Positions 16,400 through 27,155 of a stretch of DNA of 64,000 nt are shown here, piece by piece; within the stretch, counting starts at the first letter, position 1, and the number at the start of each line of letters is the position of its first letter. Made by a program: the position numbers and the translations under genes. A model generated the notes under the pieces. It was not told where the DNA came from, ran no database searches, and was given only the letters and a program-made list of their open reading frames with translations. The stretch is from Rhodospirillales bacterium (GTDB taxonomy: Bacteria > Pseudomonadota > Alphaproteobacteria > SP197), in the NCBI GenBank assembly GCA_014323865.1, contig JACONG010000012.1, positions 30,208 to 94,207 on the forward strand, given 5' to 3'.

Positions 16400-17719
16400 G
16401 CTGTCTTCGGATATCGGCAGCCCTTTCTGAACCCGGTCCAACGCCAGTACATTGGCCAACGGCAACCCGGTTCTTTGCATGAGCATCCGGCTGTAGGCCT
16501 TATCGAGGATACGCCCGTGAATCGTTAATTTCACGGCATTCGGCTCGGTTAAATCGTAGTCAGGCAGAGGAAGGAAGCGCTCTTGCTGGCGACGATAAAT
16601 GTCCTGAATGCCATAGCCCATACGATCGATCATGTTCAGTTCGGTCATGGCTTGGGCGAGAAACAGATTGCGATAGCGGCGCGGAACTCTTTCCCCGAGA
16701 ACATAATCTTCGGGTTTCTTTTCCTCGAAGAAACCTCCTTCGTTCTGAAAGATCAGTCGGTCAAGCTGCTCGACGATCACAATTTGGCCCGATCGGGTGT
16801 AATCCTGATGCGCGATGCAGTTATGCAGCGCCTCCAGAACAACTCTTTGATCGTACTTTGAGACTTCGTGTGGCAGCAGTTGATTACCGGGCAAAATACG
16901 AAGCTGGACGTTCCGGATGCGTGAGAACAGCTCCGATGTCGCCAGCAGGAATGGAGGACTGAAATGCTCGTAGGCACGCTCTTCTCCTTCGAGCTTCCAG
17001 GTAATCTCGGCCGGATGGGGATTCAGCATCCACGCCGTCTCCGGCTTTCCCAGCAGCAGAAGGGCCGCTCGGGTAATCTGGCCATTCTGTGTGACCTTTG
17101 CCCGGTCGAGAAGAACCGCGTCACTCCAACCGGCGATCTCGTCAGCCTGGAACCTGTTCGCGTACTTTTCTGCGAAGCGCTCGCGCGCAAGCTTCAAGGC
17201 GGTATCATCCAGATCGGCGAGGGTCGTGTCCGGCAGGATCTGCGCGGTCCAGTCGGTCGCAAGGGTTTGTGACCGTATCTCGTCCAGCTTCTCCTGACCG
17301 AGCGGGACAAGGCTCTCCCCCGCTCTCCCATAGTAATGCCCCTTCCAGCCGATCGCCATCCCGCGCGGCGCGGCCGGAATCTCGAACAGCACCACCCGGT
17401 GGCCCGCGTGTGTCAGCACATGAATATCCCGGAACGTGAAGCTGCCCGTCCCGTCCCGGACCTGCTGCTTGTCTGCTTGCAGCCGTTCGGGGGCTTCCTT
17501 GTAGTCGGTACCGCAGACCTGCCGCGTCTTGTCATCGACACCGAAGACAAGCCATGCCCGTTCATACCCACGCAGGTTGGCCTCGTTGGCCAGAGCCGAA
17601 GCGTATTTCCCCAACTTGTCTCTGGAAAAGCTCTTTTCGCCGCGCTTGAACTCGACAACCTCGCTTTCCCAATCGGAGAGCAAGCCGGTCAGCAGGGTGG
17701 GCAGGGCGGTGGAAGCCAT
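16061..17719 (-). CDS. AlbA_2-domain/ATPase protein within the type III R-M operon
   Basis: A 552-residue protein; the ATG at 17719 gives MASTALPTLLTGLLSDWESE, nine bases after the mod stop, while the open extension upstream lies inside mod. Residues about 15-150 are a Schlafen-type AlbA_2 domain (VVEFKRGEKSF, KYASALANEANLRG, WLVFGVDD). Residues about 330-430 carry the GHKL-like segment LEALHNCIAHQDYTRSGQIV and NEGGFF. The C-terminal 110 residues resemble a winged helix. Such proteins are often annotated as ATP-binding transcriptional regulators or RecG-like and recur in restriction operons. Its role here could be regulatory or an accessory defence function. Confidence 0.8.
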   Translation of the reverse strand: MASTALPTLLTGLLSDWESEVVEFKRGEKSFSRDKLGKYASALANEANLRGYERAWLVFGVDDKTRQVCGTDYKEAPERLQADKQQVRDGTGSFTFRDIHVLTHAGHRVVLFEIPAAPRGMAIGWKGHYYGRAGESLVPLGQEKLDEIRSQTLATDWTAQILPDTTLADLDDTALKLARERFAEKYANRFQADEIAGWSDAVLLDRAKVTQNGQITRAALLLLGKPETAWMLNPHPAEITWKLEGEERAYEHFSPPFLLATSELFSRIRNVQLRILPGNQLLPHEVSKYDQRVVLEALHNCIAHQDYTRSGQIVIVEQLDRLIFQNEGGFFEEKKPEDYVLGERVPRRYRNLFLAQAMTELNMIDRMGYGIQDIYRRQQERFLPLPDYDLTEPNAVKLTIHGRILDKAYSRMLMQRTGLPLANVLALDRVQKGLPISEDSLRHLRRERLIEGRKPNIHVSAKVAAATASKAEYIRTRAQDDAYYARLLSDYLGKFGKADRAEIDRLLTGKLSDALSPEQKRVKISNLLTKLRRQGLIFNAGVRRKPEWRLAE

Positions 17720-17727
17720 GGGTGTGG

Positions 17728-19704
17728 TCAGATCGACTTGATGTCGGTGGTGGGGGAAAGCTGGCGGAAGATCTGGGTGACGTTGGTCTTTACCGCGTCC
17801 GAGACGAAGCCGTTGTCGCGGAAGACGGCGCGCAGGGGCTCGTGGCGCGCCAGGTCCTTCACCAGAGCCTCGGTGATGACGGGGTCGAAGCAGGCGACAA
17901 GGGCGTTGTCGTCGACGAGGAAGACGGCCTTGTTTGTGCCCTGCACCGTCTCGCGGCGGATGGGCAGCGTCAGGTCCACGCCCCAATCGACCAGCACCTG
18001 GAACAGCAGGTCCTCGGCGGTGCGATCCGCCTTCACGTTGTCAACCATGTTCACGAGGTCGGATTGCTTCAGGTCGTCCGGGCGGTACCAGACGTCCTTC
18101 ATGTTGGACGTGTCCACCTTGAGCACCCGGAAGCCGACATCGCGGTTCCAACCGGGGTGACATTCGCCTTCGAGGATGTTCGCACCCGCGCGGCGAATGC
18201 GTTCCCGACTGACGTCCGGGATCGTCCTGAAACCGGCCTTGAAGGCTTCTGACCTTTCGCCCACTGCCTCATCCAGCTGGACCATGATGAATTTCCGGTT
18301 CCCGCCGTCTTTCGCATTCTGAAGCTTCACGGAATGCGCAGTGGTCGACGACCCCGCGAAGAAGTCGAGAACGATGTCGTCGCCTTCCGTCATCATCTCG
18401 ATAACGTCTTGAAGAACGAGTTCATCCTTGGGGAAGTCGAAAAAATTGCCCCCCATAAGAGCGCGCAAGCGTTTGGAGGCAGCGCGACCGTCCTGATAAA
18501 ACACGCTATACGGGGCCTGAAACTCCCTGTCCTTCAGATACCTCTTGATGCAGGGCACTGAATTCTCATCGTCCCCGAAATGAATGCGGTCGTCGTCAAT
18601 CCACTCCTGCATGCGCTTTGGGTTGCTTATCCTCCAACCGCTTGAGGGAATCTTTACAGGCTTCCCGGTTCCCGGATGAAGCACCTCATATTGAGGTCCA
18701 CCGCCCCCGGGCCAGGAAATGTTGTCAGGGAAATAGATGCCTCACGCATCGACATGGGCATAATGCTTGTGGGCTTTCGCAGGATGACCATGAGCCAGCG
18801 ACCGATACCATTCCTTCATGCTCTTGGTCATCGCTTTGTGGTCAGCGCCATGCTGGCGTTTCAGCCGCTCATACTGTGCATGGATATCGTCCAGACCCTT
18901 CTTGCGCTGCCGCCAGGTCACCCCGTTCTCGCGCAGGTATTCTGAATCGCGGGCATAGCAGACGATGTATTCGTGCGAGACGGAAACCAGCCGCGAGTCG
19001 TTCTTGCGCCCGGCCGCCCAAACCATGTCGGCGACGAAGTTGGACTGACCGAATATCTCGTCCATGATCAGGCGCAGCCGTGGCTGTTCGCCCTCGTCGC
19101 AGGAAACGAAGATTGCCCCATCCCGCATCAGCAGATTCTTCGCCAGCCTGAGGCGCGGGGCGATCATGGTCAGCCAGTTGGAATGGAACCGCCCGTTGCC
19201 ATCCGGGTTCGCAACAAGACGTTCGCCTTCCTCACTCCGTTCTCCCGAGGCAATCTCGTGCGCCACCTGATCCGCGGCAAAGCGGTCGCGATAGATGAAA
19301 TCCTTGCCCGTGTTGTAAGGGGGATCAATGTAGATCAGCTTGACCTGCCCAAGATAGGTTTCCTGGAGAAGCTTCAGCGCTTCGAGGTTGTCGCCCTCGA
19401 TGAAGAGGTTCCCGGTCGTGTCGAAGTCAACGCTCTCTTCGCGGCAGGGGCGAAGGGTCTTTGCAATCGGCGCGTTCGCCAGTACCAGCGCCTCGCGCTT
19501 TCCCGGCCAGTCGAGCCGATAACGCTCCTGCGGTCCGTCCACGATGTGGTCGCTCAATTCCTGACGCAGCCGATCGAAGTCCACGGCCAGACGCAGCTTG
19601 CCCGCCTCGTCCCGCGCCTCGGTCACGCAGCCGGGGAACAACGTGCGGAGCTTTGCGATGTTGTCCTGGCTGAGGTCGGGGCTGTGCATCTTCAGCCTGT
19701 CCAT
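17728..19704 (-). pseudogene. mod: Type III DNA methyltransferase Mod, interrupted by an in-frame TGA
   Basis: The ATG at 19704 follows AGAGGG by six bases. Codons 1-320 hold the beta-class amino-methyltransferase motif IV in KLIYIDPPYNTGKDF and SNWLTMIAPRLRLAKNLL. At 18744-18742 a TGA interrupts the frame; the same frame then reads GIYFPDNISWPGGGGPQYEV and continues for 319 codons with motif I (LDFFAGSSTTAHSV) and a normal C-terminus. The whole would be 658 codons, the usual size. A single CGA-to-TGA change explains the break. The two halves split between motif IV and motif I; independent translation of the second half (GTG at 18684) is possible. Without Mod the Res subunit should not cut. 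Confidence 0.85.
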
Positions 19705-19722
19705 ACGCACCCTCTCAATCTC

Positions 19723-19866
19723 TCAATCATCAACACGGGCATCGACATGGGCGGCGGCGGGACGGCCTGTCCTCATCCGCTCCAGGTCCCGCCTTGCCGC
19801 GCGCAAGCGGGCATGGATCGCCACGCGCCTGTTGAACTGCTTCTCGCACCCCTGCACGAATGACCG
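19723..19866 (-). pseudogene. C-terminal remnant of a DUF4391-family gene
   Basis: Just upstream of mod the minus strand reads EKQFNRRVAIHARLRAARRD and ends soon after at TGA 19725-19723. This matches the charged C-terminal helix of DUF4391 proteins, which are common partners in type III restriction operons. Everything upstream is missing: the frame runs straight into the stop of the membrane-protein gene at 19870. It marks the truncated left end of the defence island. Confidence 0.55.
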
Positions 19867-19869
19867 TGT

Positions 19870-20724
19870 TCATCGGTTTCCGATACCGGATCCCCCTGTC
19901 CCGCCGCCTTCCTTCACGATGCGAAGGTCATGATAGCCGACCGCCGCGACCGACGCTCCAAGCCCCAGAAGCACGGCCTCGACGATGCTGTAGATCAGCA
20001 CGACGACAATCGACGGCGCGCCGCCGCCGAGCGGACTGACGGCCATGCCCATGCCGGCGAGGAGCAGTGACAGGACAAGACCGATCGCCAGGGACAGCAC
20101 GGTCCACAGCAGAATGACACCAAGCACCGACCAGCGATGCCCCCTGGTCAACTGTGCGCTCCGGCCCAGGCCGGCGATCGGCCCGCCGCCCTCGACCACG
20201 ATGGCCGGCACCGCGACCCAGAACATCGCATAGAGCCAGAAGACGATCACAACAAAGGCGATCGCTCCGAGGACCGGAATGACGTTGAGCAAGATGATGT
20301 TGAGCAAGATCAGGACGATGACGACCGGGATTGCGACCAGGACCAGAAGCAGAAGGCGCGGCACCGAACTCAGGGATCGGACGAGGATCTCGGTCCCGCC
20401 CGCCGATCGTCCCCGCAGATGCGAGACGACACCGTAGGTCACGCCGGCGGAAATCCACATGGCGCACCCCATGAAGACCACGATCATGGCCAGCCCGCCG
20501 ACAGCCGACGATCCGGTCACCTCCATGGCGTCAGCAGCGTTCGTCGCGTTCAACAGCGCCGGATCGACCGGAAACACCGGAAGCAGAAGCGCCAGGACGA
20601 TGCCCGGGAGGCTGGCAGCCAGCATGAGCGGAACGAAACGCGCGATGTTGGCAAAAAACGTCGAAAGCCCCCGGCCGATGACCTGGCCTGCCCGAAACCC
20701 CGCCCCGAATTCCGTGTTTGTCAT
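19870..20724 (-). CDS. Multi-pass membrane protein, paralog of the gene at 10880
   Basis: A 284-residue protein with about six hydrophobic segments. It opens with AGFRAGQVIGRGLSTFFANI, shares ITYGVVSLL/VTYGVVSHL, the R-S-A-Q-L-T-R-G-H-R-W loop and the C-terminal VAAVGYHDLRIVKEGGG with the gene at 10880, and is therefore its paralog. It lacks the long loop after the first helix seen in the other copy. GC content is normal for the window. Function is unknown; the family resembles glycerophosphodiesterase membrane-domain proteins. It forms the upstream boundary of the restriction island. Confidence 0.75.
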   Translation of the reverse strand: MTNTEFGAGFRAGQVIGRGLSTFFANIARFVPLMLAASLPGIVLALLLPVFPVDPALLNATNAADAMEVTGSSAVGGLAMIVVFMGCAMWISAGVTYGVVSHLRGRSAGGTEILVRSLSSVPRLLLLVLVAIPVVIVLILLNIILLNVIPVLGAIAFVVIVFWLYAMFWVAVPAIVVEGGGPIAGLGRSAQLTRGHRWSVLGVILLWTVLSLAIGLVLSLLLAGMGMAVSPLGGGAPSIVVVLIYSIVEAVLLGLGASVAAVGYHDLRIVKEGGGTGGSGIGNR

Positions 20725-20815
20725 GCCCTTCTCACGGCCTCAGGTTGCATCCTGCACCAGCCTGCCAAATCCTCATGCAACCTGAAAGAGCCAGTAGCGG
20801 TATGGTCGCAGGCGC

Positions 20816-22342
20816 TCATCGGTCGAACCGCAGGACGTCGCGCGCCTCGGCCTCATGCCAGTTGCCATAGCCGCGGTAGTAGCGCTTCGAGGCGTCGTCG
20901 TGGGGCTGAAAGTCGAGCGGCGTGACCGCGCCCGACATCAGTGCCTTGAAGACCAGCGCGTTGCGCCGCTGCTTCAACACGATCCGCTCGGTGAGCGCCT
21001 CCAGCGGCCAGCACTGCCTGACTTCGTTCTCAAAGGCGTCGACCTCGGCCTTGCAGGCGGAATCGTCGACCAGGTTGATGTGTTCATGGGGATCGTTCGC
21101 GAGATCGAAGAGGCTGCACGGCCCGCCCTCCCAGTGAACATACTTCCTGGTGCCGCGCCGGATCAGCATGCCGGGTGCGGGGACACCCTCGAAGAATATC
21201 TCGGACGCGGTTTCGTCGGCCCATCCCGAGGCATCGCCCGCCACGAGCGGCATCAGGCTGCGGCCTTCGACAGGCTCCACCAGATTCTCCGTTCCGCCGT
21301 CGAGCGCCATGTCGAGCAGCGTCGGCATCAGGTCCATCAGCGACGTGCACTGGCTGACACGCCTGGAGCCGTTTTCTCCCGGCATCGAGATCATCAGCGG
21401 CACCCGGCAGGCATGTTCGTAGAAGCTCATCTTGTACCAGCAGCCGCGCTCGCCGAGCATGTCGCCGTGGTCGGCGGTGAAGACGATGGCCGTGTTGTCG
21501 TCGAGCCGTGCCGCCTTCAGCGCATCCAGCACCTTGCCGATGAGGTCGTCGACCAGTGCGATCGAGCCATAGTAGCCGTGGCGCGAGCGCCGGATGTCCT
21601 CGTCCGTCACTTCGAACTCGCCCCGGTCGTAGTGGCCGTAGAGCCATTGTCCGTGCGGGTCGCGCTCCCCGGGCACCATGAACGGTGTGACCGGCATGTC
21701 GATATCGTCGTGACGGTAGCGATCCCAGTACGCAGGCGGTGTGACATAGGGATCGTGCGGATGGGTGAACGAAACCTTCAGCAGGAACGGACGATCGTCG
21801 GGCCCGCGCGCATGGTCGTAGAGCCAGCGCACGGCGGCATGGGCCGTGTCGTCGTCATGGTCCTGCTGACTGGCGCGCTCGGCGATGCCGGCCGTAACGA
21901 CGTTCTTGAGATTATGGAACCAGTCGAGCTGGCGGTCGGGCTCGTCCCAGATGCCGAACCAGCAGTTGTCAGCCGGGCAGATGTCCATCGTGAGCCGCTT
22001 CTCGAGCCCATGGAGCTGGTCGGCGCCGATGTAGTGCGCCTTGCCGGCCTGCACGGTGACATAGCCGTTGGCACGCAGATAGTGCGCGAAGGTCGGCGTC
22101 GAAAAGGCGTAGTCGCAGCCGCTGTCGAAACAATCGACTGCAGACGGAAGATGTCCGGTCAGCAGACCGGCGCGTGCCGGCACGCAGAGCGGTGAATTGC
22201 TGTAGTGGGCATCGAAGATGACGCTGTTTTCGGCGAGGGCGTCGAGCCTTGGTGTCCTGACAACCTTGTGGCCGTAGGCCGGAAGAAAGAACGGTGCGAG
22301 CTGATCGGCCATCAGGAACAGGATGTTCATCGGTCGCGCCAT
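20816..22342 (-). CDS. betC: Choline-sulfatase
   Basis: A 508-residue type I sulfatase; the ATG at 22342 follows GGAGG by six bases. The formylglycine site is SPLCVPARAGLLTG, with Cys modified to formylglycine. Metal-binding segments are LFLMADQLAPFF at the N-terminus and VFTADHGDMLGERGCWYK. The C-terminal region RNALVFKALMSGAVTPLDFQ and DASKRYYRGY is the choline-sulfatase-specific tail. It hydrolyses choline-O-sulfate to choline and sulfate, for osmoprotectant supply or as a carbon, nitrogen and sulfur source. No choline oxidation or transport gene of the bet type is visible nearby; the neighbouring solute-binding protein ends at its own terminator. Confidence 0.93.
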   Translation of the reverse strand: MARPMNILFLMADQLAPFFLPAYGHKVVRTPRLDALAENSVIFDAHYSNSPLCVPARAGLLTGHLPSAVDCFDSGCDYAFSTPTFAHYLRANGYVTVQAGKAHYIGADQLHGLEKRLTMDICPADNCWFGIWDEPDRQLDWFHNLKNVVTAGIAERASQQDHDDDTAHAAVRWLYDHARGPDDRPFLLKVSFTHPHDPYVTPPAYWDRYRHDDIDMPVTPFMVPGERDPHGQWLYGHYDRGEFEVTDEDIRRSRHGYYGSIALVDDLIGKVLDALKAARLDDNTAIVFTADHGDMLGERGCWYKMSFYEHACRVPLMISMPGENGSRRVSQCTSLMDLMPTLLDMALDGGTENLVEPVEGRSLMPLVAGDASGWADETASEIFFEGVPAPGMLIRRGTRKYVHWEGGPCSLFDLANDPHEHINLVDDSACKAEVDAFENEVRQCWPLEALTERIVLKQRRNALVFKALMSGAVTPLDFQPHDDASKRYYRGYGNWHEAEARDVLRFDR

Positions 22343-22490
22343 GATGCCCCTCCATGCGAAGAGCGCAGTGAAGCCCGGATTGAACAGTCGTTCAATGACG
22401 CAGGCGGTCGGTCCCGGGGAAGCTGTGCGCTGACCCGGCGAAGGGCGGCGGGCTGTTCGCTCATCGCCTCACGCCCGTCCCGCCGCCGGA

Positions 22491-22523
22491 AACGAAAAGG
22501 GCCGGCCCCGAAGGACCGGCCCG
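22491..22523 (-). terminator. Rho-independent terminator after the solute-binding protein gene
   Basis: On the minus strand GGGCCGGTCC and GGGCCGGCCC form a stem of about ten pairs (one G-U) around a TTCG tetraloop, followed by TTTTCGTTT. It begins 23 bases after the stop of the solute-binding protein gene. It separates that gene from betC. Confidence 0.85.
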
Positions 22524-22545
22524 GAAACGCACAACGCGATGAGGA

Positions 22546-24156
22546 TCAGGCAGCGCCTTCGTCGATCCACATCTCGTCCCAGAAGTAGTAGCCCATGGCA
22601 CCATAGGGATTTGCCTCGAGGCCCTTGATACGGCTGGACTTGCCGTCGAGCCACGGCAGGAACACGGGCAGGATCTGCGAACCGTCGTTGTAGAGCAGCC
22701 ACTGCATTTCGCAGTACATCTCCTTGCGCAGATCGAAGTCGGTCTCGCCACGCGCCTCAACCAGCAACGCGTCGAAACGCTCGTTCTCCCAGAAACTTTC
22801 GTTCCAGTCCCCACCGCCCTTGTAGGCAATCGAGAAGATCATGTCGGCGACCGGGCGGCCTGCCCATGAGGACGCCGACCACGGCGCGGTCATCCAGACC
22901 GAGCCCCAGTAGCCATCCGACGGGTTGACCCTGGCCTTGACGTTGAGGCCGTTCTCTCGCGCCAGCGAAGCATAGGCCTCGCCCGCCGCCGCACCGCCGA
23001 AAATGCTGTTGGCAACGTTGAGTTCGAGCTCGACATTCTCCATACCTGCCCGCTTGAGGTGATAGGCGACCTTGTCGGGATCGGCCTCACGCATCGGAAT
23101 ATCGTCGCAGTGCATGGGGTCGAACGGCGCAATCGGGTGGTCGCGACCGACCGTGCCCGTTCCGCTGAACGCGATGTCGTTGAACTTGTTGCGATCGACG
23201 GCGTTCTTGATCGCGAGGCGAAGGTCGTTGTTGGTGAAGGGATCGGTGTCGCCGCGCATCGGGAACGTCAGATGCGAGCCGCTCGCCACCAGCAGCGGCG
23301 AAGCAGCATCGGATTCCCGGAGAGAGGGCAGAAACTCCGCCTCGACCGTCCGAATGATGTCGACCTCGCCACTGAGAAGGGCGTTGAAGCGGGACGCGTT
23401 GTCGGGAATGCCGAAAATCTCGATCGACTCCGTCCAGGCGCCGTCTTCCTTCCAGTAGTTCTCGTGACGCGAGAAGATCGAAAAGATACCCCACTCAAGC
23501 TCTTCGATCTTCCACGGACCGGTGCCGACGTAACCGAGGTTGTAGTCGTCGTGATCCTCGGGCTGGACGCTGAAGTGATACTCGCTCAGCACCGTGGGAA
23601 GATCGGCGTTCGGCGCGTCGAGCTTCACGACGAGCACGTCGTCGCCATCCGTGCCGAACTCGGTCACGCTCGAGATGTAGCCTTTCGCCGGCGACGGACT
23701 GTCTTCAACCCAGTGACGGTAGAACGAGTGCACCACATCCTTCGATGTCATGGTCTTGCCGTTGTGGAACTCGACGCCCCTGCGCAGCGTGAAGCGCCAC
23801 TCGGTGGCATCGGCGTTGGATTCCCACTCGGTCGCCAGCGCACCGACGAGGCCGTTGTCGCCCTGGCCGGGCCTGGTCTCGGTCAGGCGGTTCGACAGCG
23901 CACCGTTACGGTCGAAGTCCGACCAGTTCACCATCAGAATCGGGTCGACCGTGCCGCCGGCCGTATCGTCTGCGGTCGCCAGCTTGACGTGGCCACCACG
24001 CTGCGGCGTCGCTGCCCGGGCTTCCCTGATGGTTGCATCGATGAAGGTCGAGGCCGCAGCCGCCGTCAGGCCCATGCCCAACAGGCCGGCATTGAAGTCG
24101 CGGCGCGACACCCTGTCCTTCATGAACTCGGATTTCAGCAGTTCCTTCCTGTCCAC
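22546..24156 (-). CDS. ABC transporter substrate-binding protein, family 5 (peptide/opine/nickel type)
   Basis: A 536-residue protein with GTG start at 24156; TGAGGAGG lies six bases upstream. The N-terminus has a twin-arginine signal (VSRRDFNAGLLGMGLTAAAA) for Tat export to the periplasm. The SBP_bac_5 pattern follows: LATEWESNADATEWRFTLRR, GVEFHNGKTMTSKDVVHSFY and YVGTGPWKIEE. The family binds oligopeptides and other small solutes. No permease or ATPase gene is adjacent, so it is an orphan receptor here and the ligand is unknown. It may use permeases encoded elsewhere. A strong terminator follows. Confidence 0.9.
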   Translation of the reverse strand: MDRKELLKSEFMKDRVSRRDFNAGLLGMGLTAAAASTFIDATIREARAATPQRGGHVKLATADDTAGGTVDPILMVNWSDFDRNGALSNRLTETRPGQGDNGLVGALATEWESNADATEWRFTLRRGVEFHNGKTMTSKDVVHSFYRHWVEDSPSPAKGYISSVTEFGTDGDDVLVVKLDAPNADLPTVLSEYHFSVQPEDHDDYNLGYVGTGPWKIEELEWGIFSIFSRHENYWKEDGAWTESIEIFGIPDNASRFNALLSGEVDIIRTVEAEFLPSLRESDAASPLLVASGSHLTFPMRGDTDPFTNNDLRLAIKNAVDRNKFNDIAFSGTGTVGRDHPIAPFDPMHCDDIPMREADPDKVAYHLKRAGMENVELELNVANSIFGGAAAGEAYASLARENGLNVKARVNPSDGYWGSVWMTAPWSASSWAGRPVADMIFSIAYKGGGDWNESFWENERFDALLVEARGETDFDLRKEMYCEMQWLLYNDGSQILPVFLPWLDGKSSRIKGLEANPYGAMGYYFWDEMWIDEGAA

Positions 24157-24459
24157 GTGACGCCTCCTCACATCGTTGATGGGGCACCCCCGCGATCCAT
24201 CGCGGACCGTCATTTTTGCAGGTTTATCCTAGCGGCCACTTACCGGGTTGCAAGTGCGGATACCTTGCCCGCAGGATCGGCGCTTCTTCGGGCCGAATGT
24301 GCCGGGATGGCGGCCAGGTCCGCTCCTCCGAACATGTGCCGGGGAGGCGGCGTGCAGAATTGGCCATATCCGGACAGACGTTGCCCGACTTCGCGCGTTT
24401 TGGGCACCACAAGCGGGGTCGTACCGATTCCGGTCCGTAGAGGGGGCCGTGCCCTGTGG
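24157..24459. other. Intergenic stretch upstream of the solute-binding protein gene
   Basis: About 300 bases containing only the ribosome site of the downstream gene (24163-24170, plus-strand CCTCCTCA). No recognisable gene, riboswitch or strong promoter was seen. Confidence 0.5.
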
Positions 24460-25026
24460 TCAGACGACACGCTTCAGGGGTTCGGTACGGCCGTAGAACA
24501 GCGCTCGAACCTCGGGGCTGTTGGCCATGCCCGGACGGTCGCGGTAGCAGAGCGTGGCAATGTAGCGGGTGGTTTGCCCCTCGACCGGCGAGACCCTGTG
24601 CAGGAGATGGCGGCCTCCGAACAGCATCAGGGTGCCGGGCGTGATCGGAACGGCCTCCACCCGGCTGCGATCGCCGTCGAGCACACGCGAGAGACCGTCA
24701 TAGTCGTCGAAATCCTCACCGCGCAGGCCGGAAACATATTCATAGCGGCCGCCGCCATCGGGGGCCTGCAACATGACGGAAACCGTGAACTGCGCCTCGT
24801 CGTAATGCCAGCCGTGGCTGTCACCGTCGTTCATGACGTTGATCGTGATCCCGCCGACGGGGTCCTCGAACCTGTGAAAGCTCTCGTAGCCATGGATCCT
24901 GCCGAGGAAATCACGCAGCGGATTCCAGCCGTACAGGGTCCGGAGCGGACGTGTTGAGGCCAGCTGGTCGCAGCCCGGGACATCGAGCTTCGTCGCCTCA
25001 TGGCACCGGCGAGAACCACCACCCTG
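24460..25026 (-). pseudogene. 5'-truncated Fe(II)/2-oxoglutarate oxygenase (HalD/BesD/ArpA-like)
   Basis: The frame is open from 25026, right after a TGA and only 16 bases from the tRNA gene, and has no plausible start before the internal ATG at 24834. The readable 188 residues start mid-domain (CDQLASTRPLRTLYGWNPLR) and include the iron-binding HxD in DGDSHGWHYDEAQFTVSVML, FGGRHLLHRVSPVEG with the distal His, and an Arg for 2-oxoglutarate in the next strand. The HxD (not HxG) pattern indicates a hydroxylase-type site, not a halogenase. About 90 N-terminal residues of the family are missing. A short product from 24834 would lack much of the fold, so it is probably inactive. Confidence 0.7.
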
Positions 25027-25041
25027 TCAAGCTGGAAACTT

Positions 25042-25117
25042 TGGCGACCCCTAGGGGAATCGAACCCCTGTCTCAACCGTGAAAGGGTTGTGTCCTAACC
25101 TCTAGACGAAGGGGTCG
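25042..25117 (-). tRNA. tRNA-Glu (anticodon TTC)
   Basis: On the minus strand a 73-base tRNA plus an encoded CCA. The acceptor stem CGACCCC pairs fully with GGGGTCG. The D arm contains GTCTAGAGGTTAGGAC, the anticodon loop is CTTTCAC with TTC at the centre, and the T loop GTTCGATTC is canonical. The truncated oxygenase gene begins at its 3' end, which is a common place for insertion or deletion events. Confidence 0.97.
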
Positions 25118-25391
25118 CGGGAGGTGGCGTCTGGATAAACGCTCGACGCGGCGAAATCAAGCGGCCGGGATACGCCCGACGCGACGCATCCGCACCTCGG
25201 CCGGCGAGCGTCGTTGACGGCAGTTCACCGAATACATGACGCCGATGCGCATATGTAAACCGATGTGCACCGAACCTTCCTGCATGCCCACGCGCGCGGC
25301 GATGCTGAACGGCTGCCACCTGGTCCGCATCGGGTCGGGATCGGTCTGCACGACCGGGTACTGAAGCGGCGGAGCCGGTCCGCCCGGCGGA

Positions 25392-27151
<1,760 letters not shown>

Positions 27152-27155
<4 letters not shown>

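Noticed and set aside
18684..18744. Selenocysteine at the TGA in mod
   Set aside because: The residue expected is basic, and no selenocysteine-insertion hairpin was evident after the TGA.
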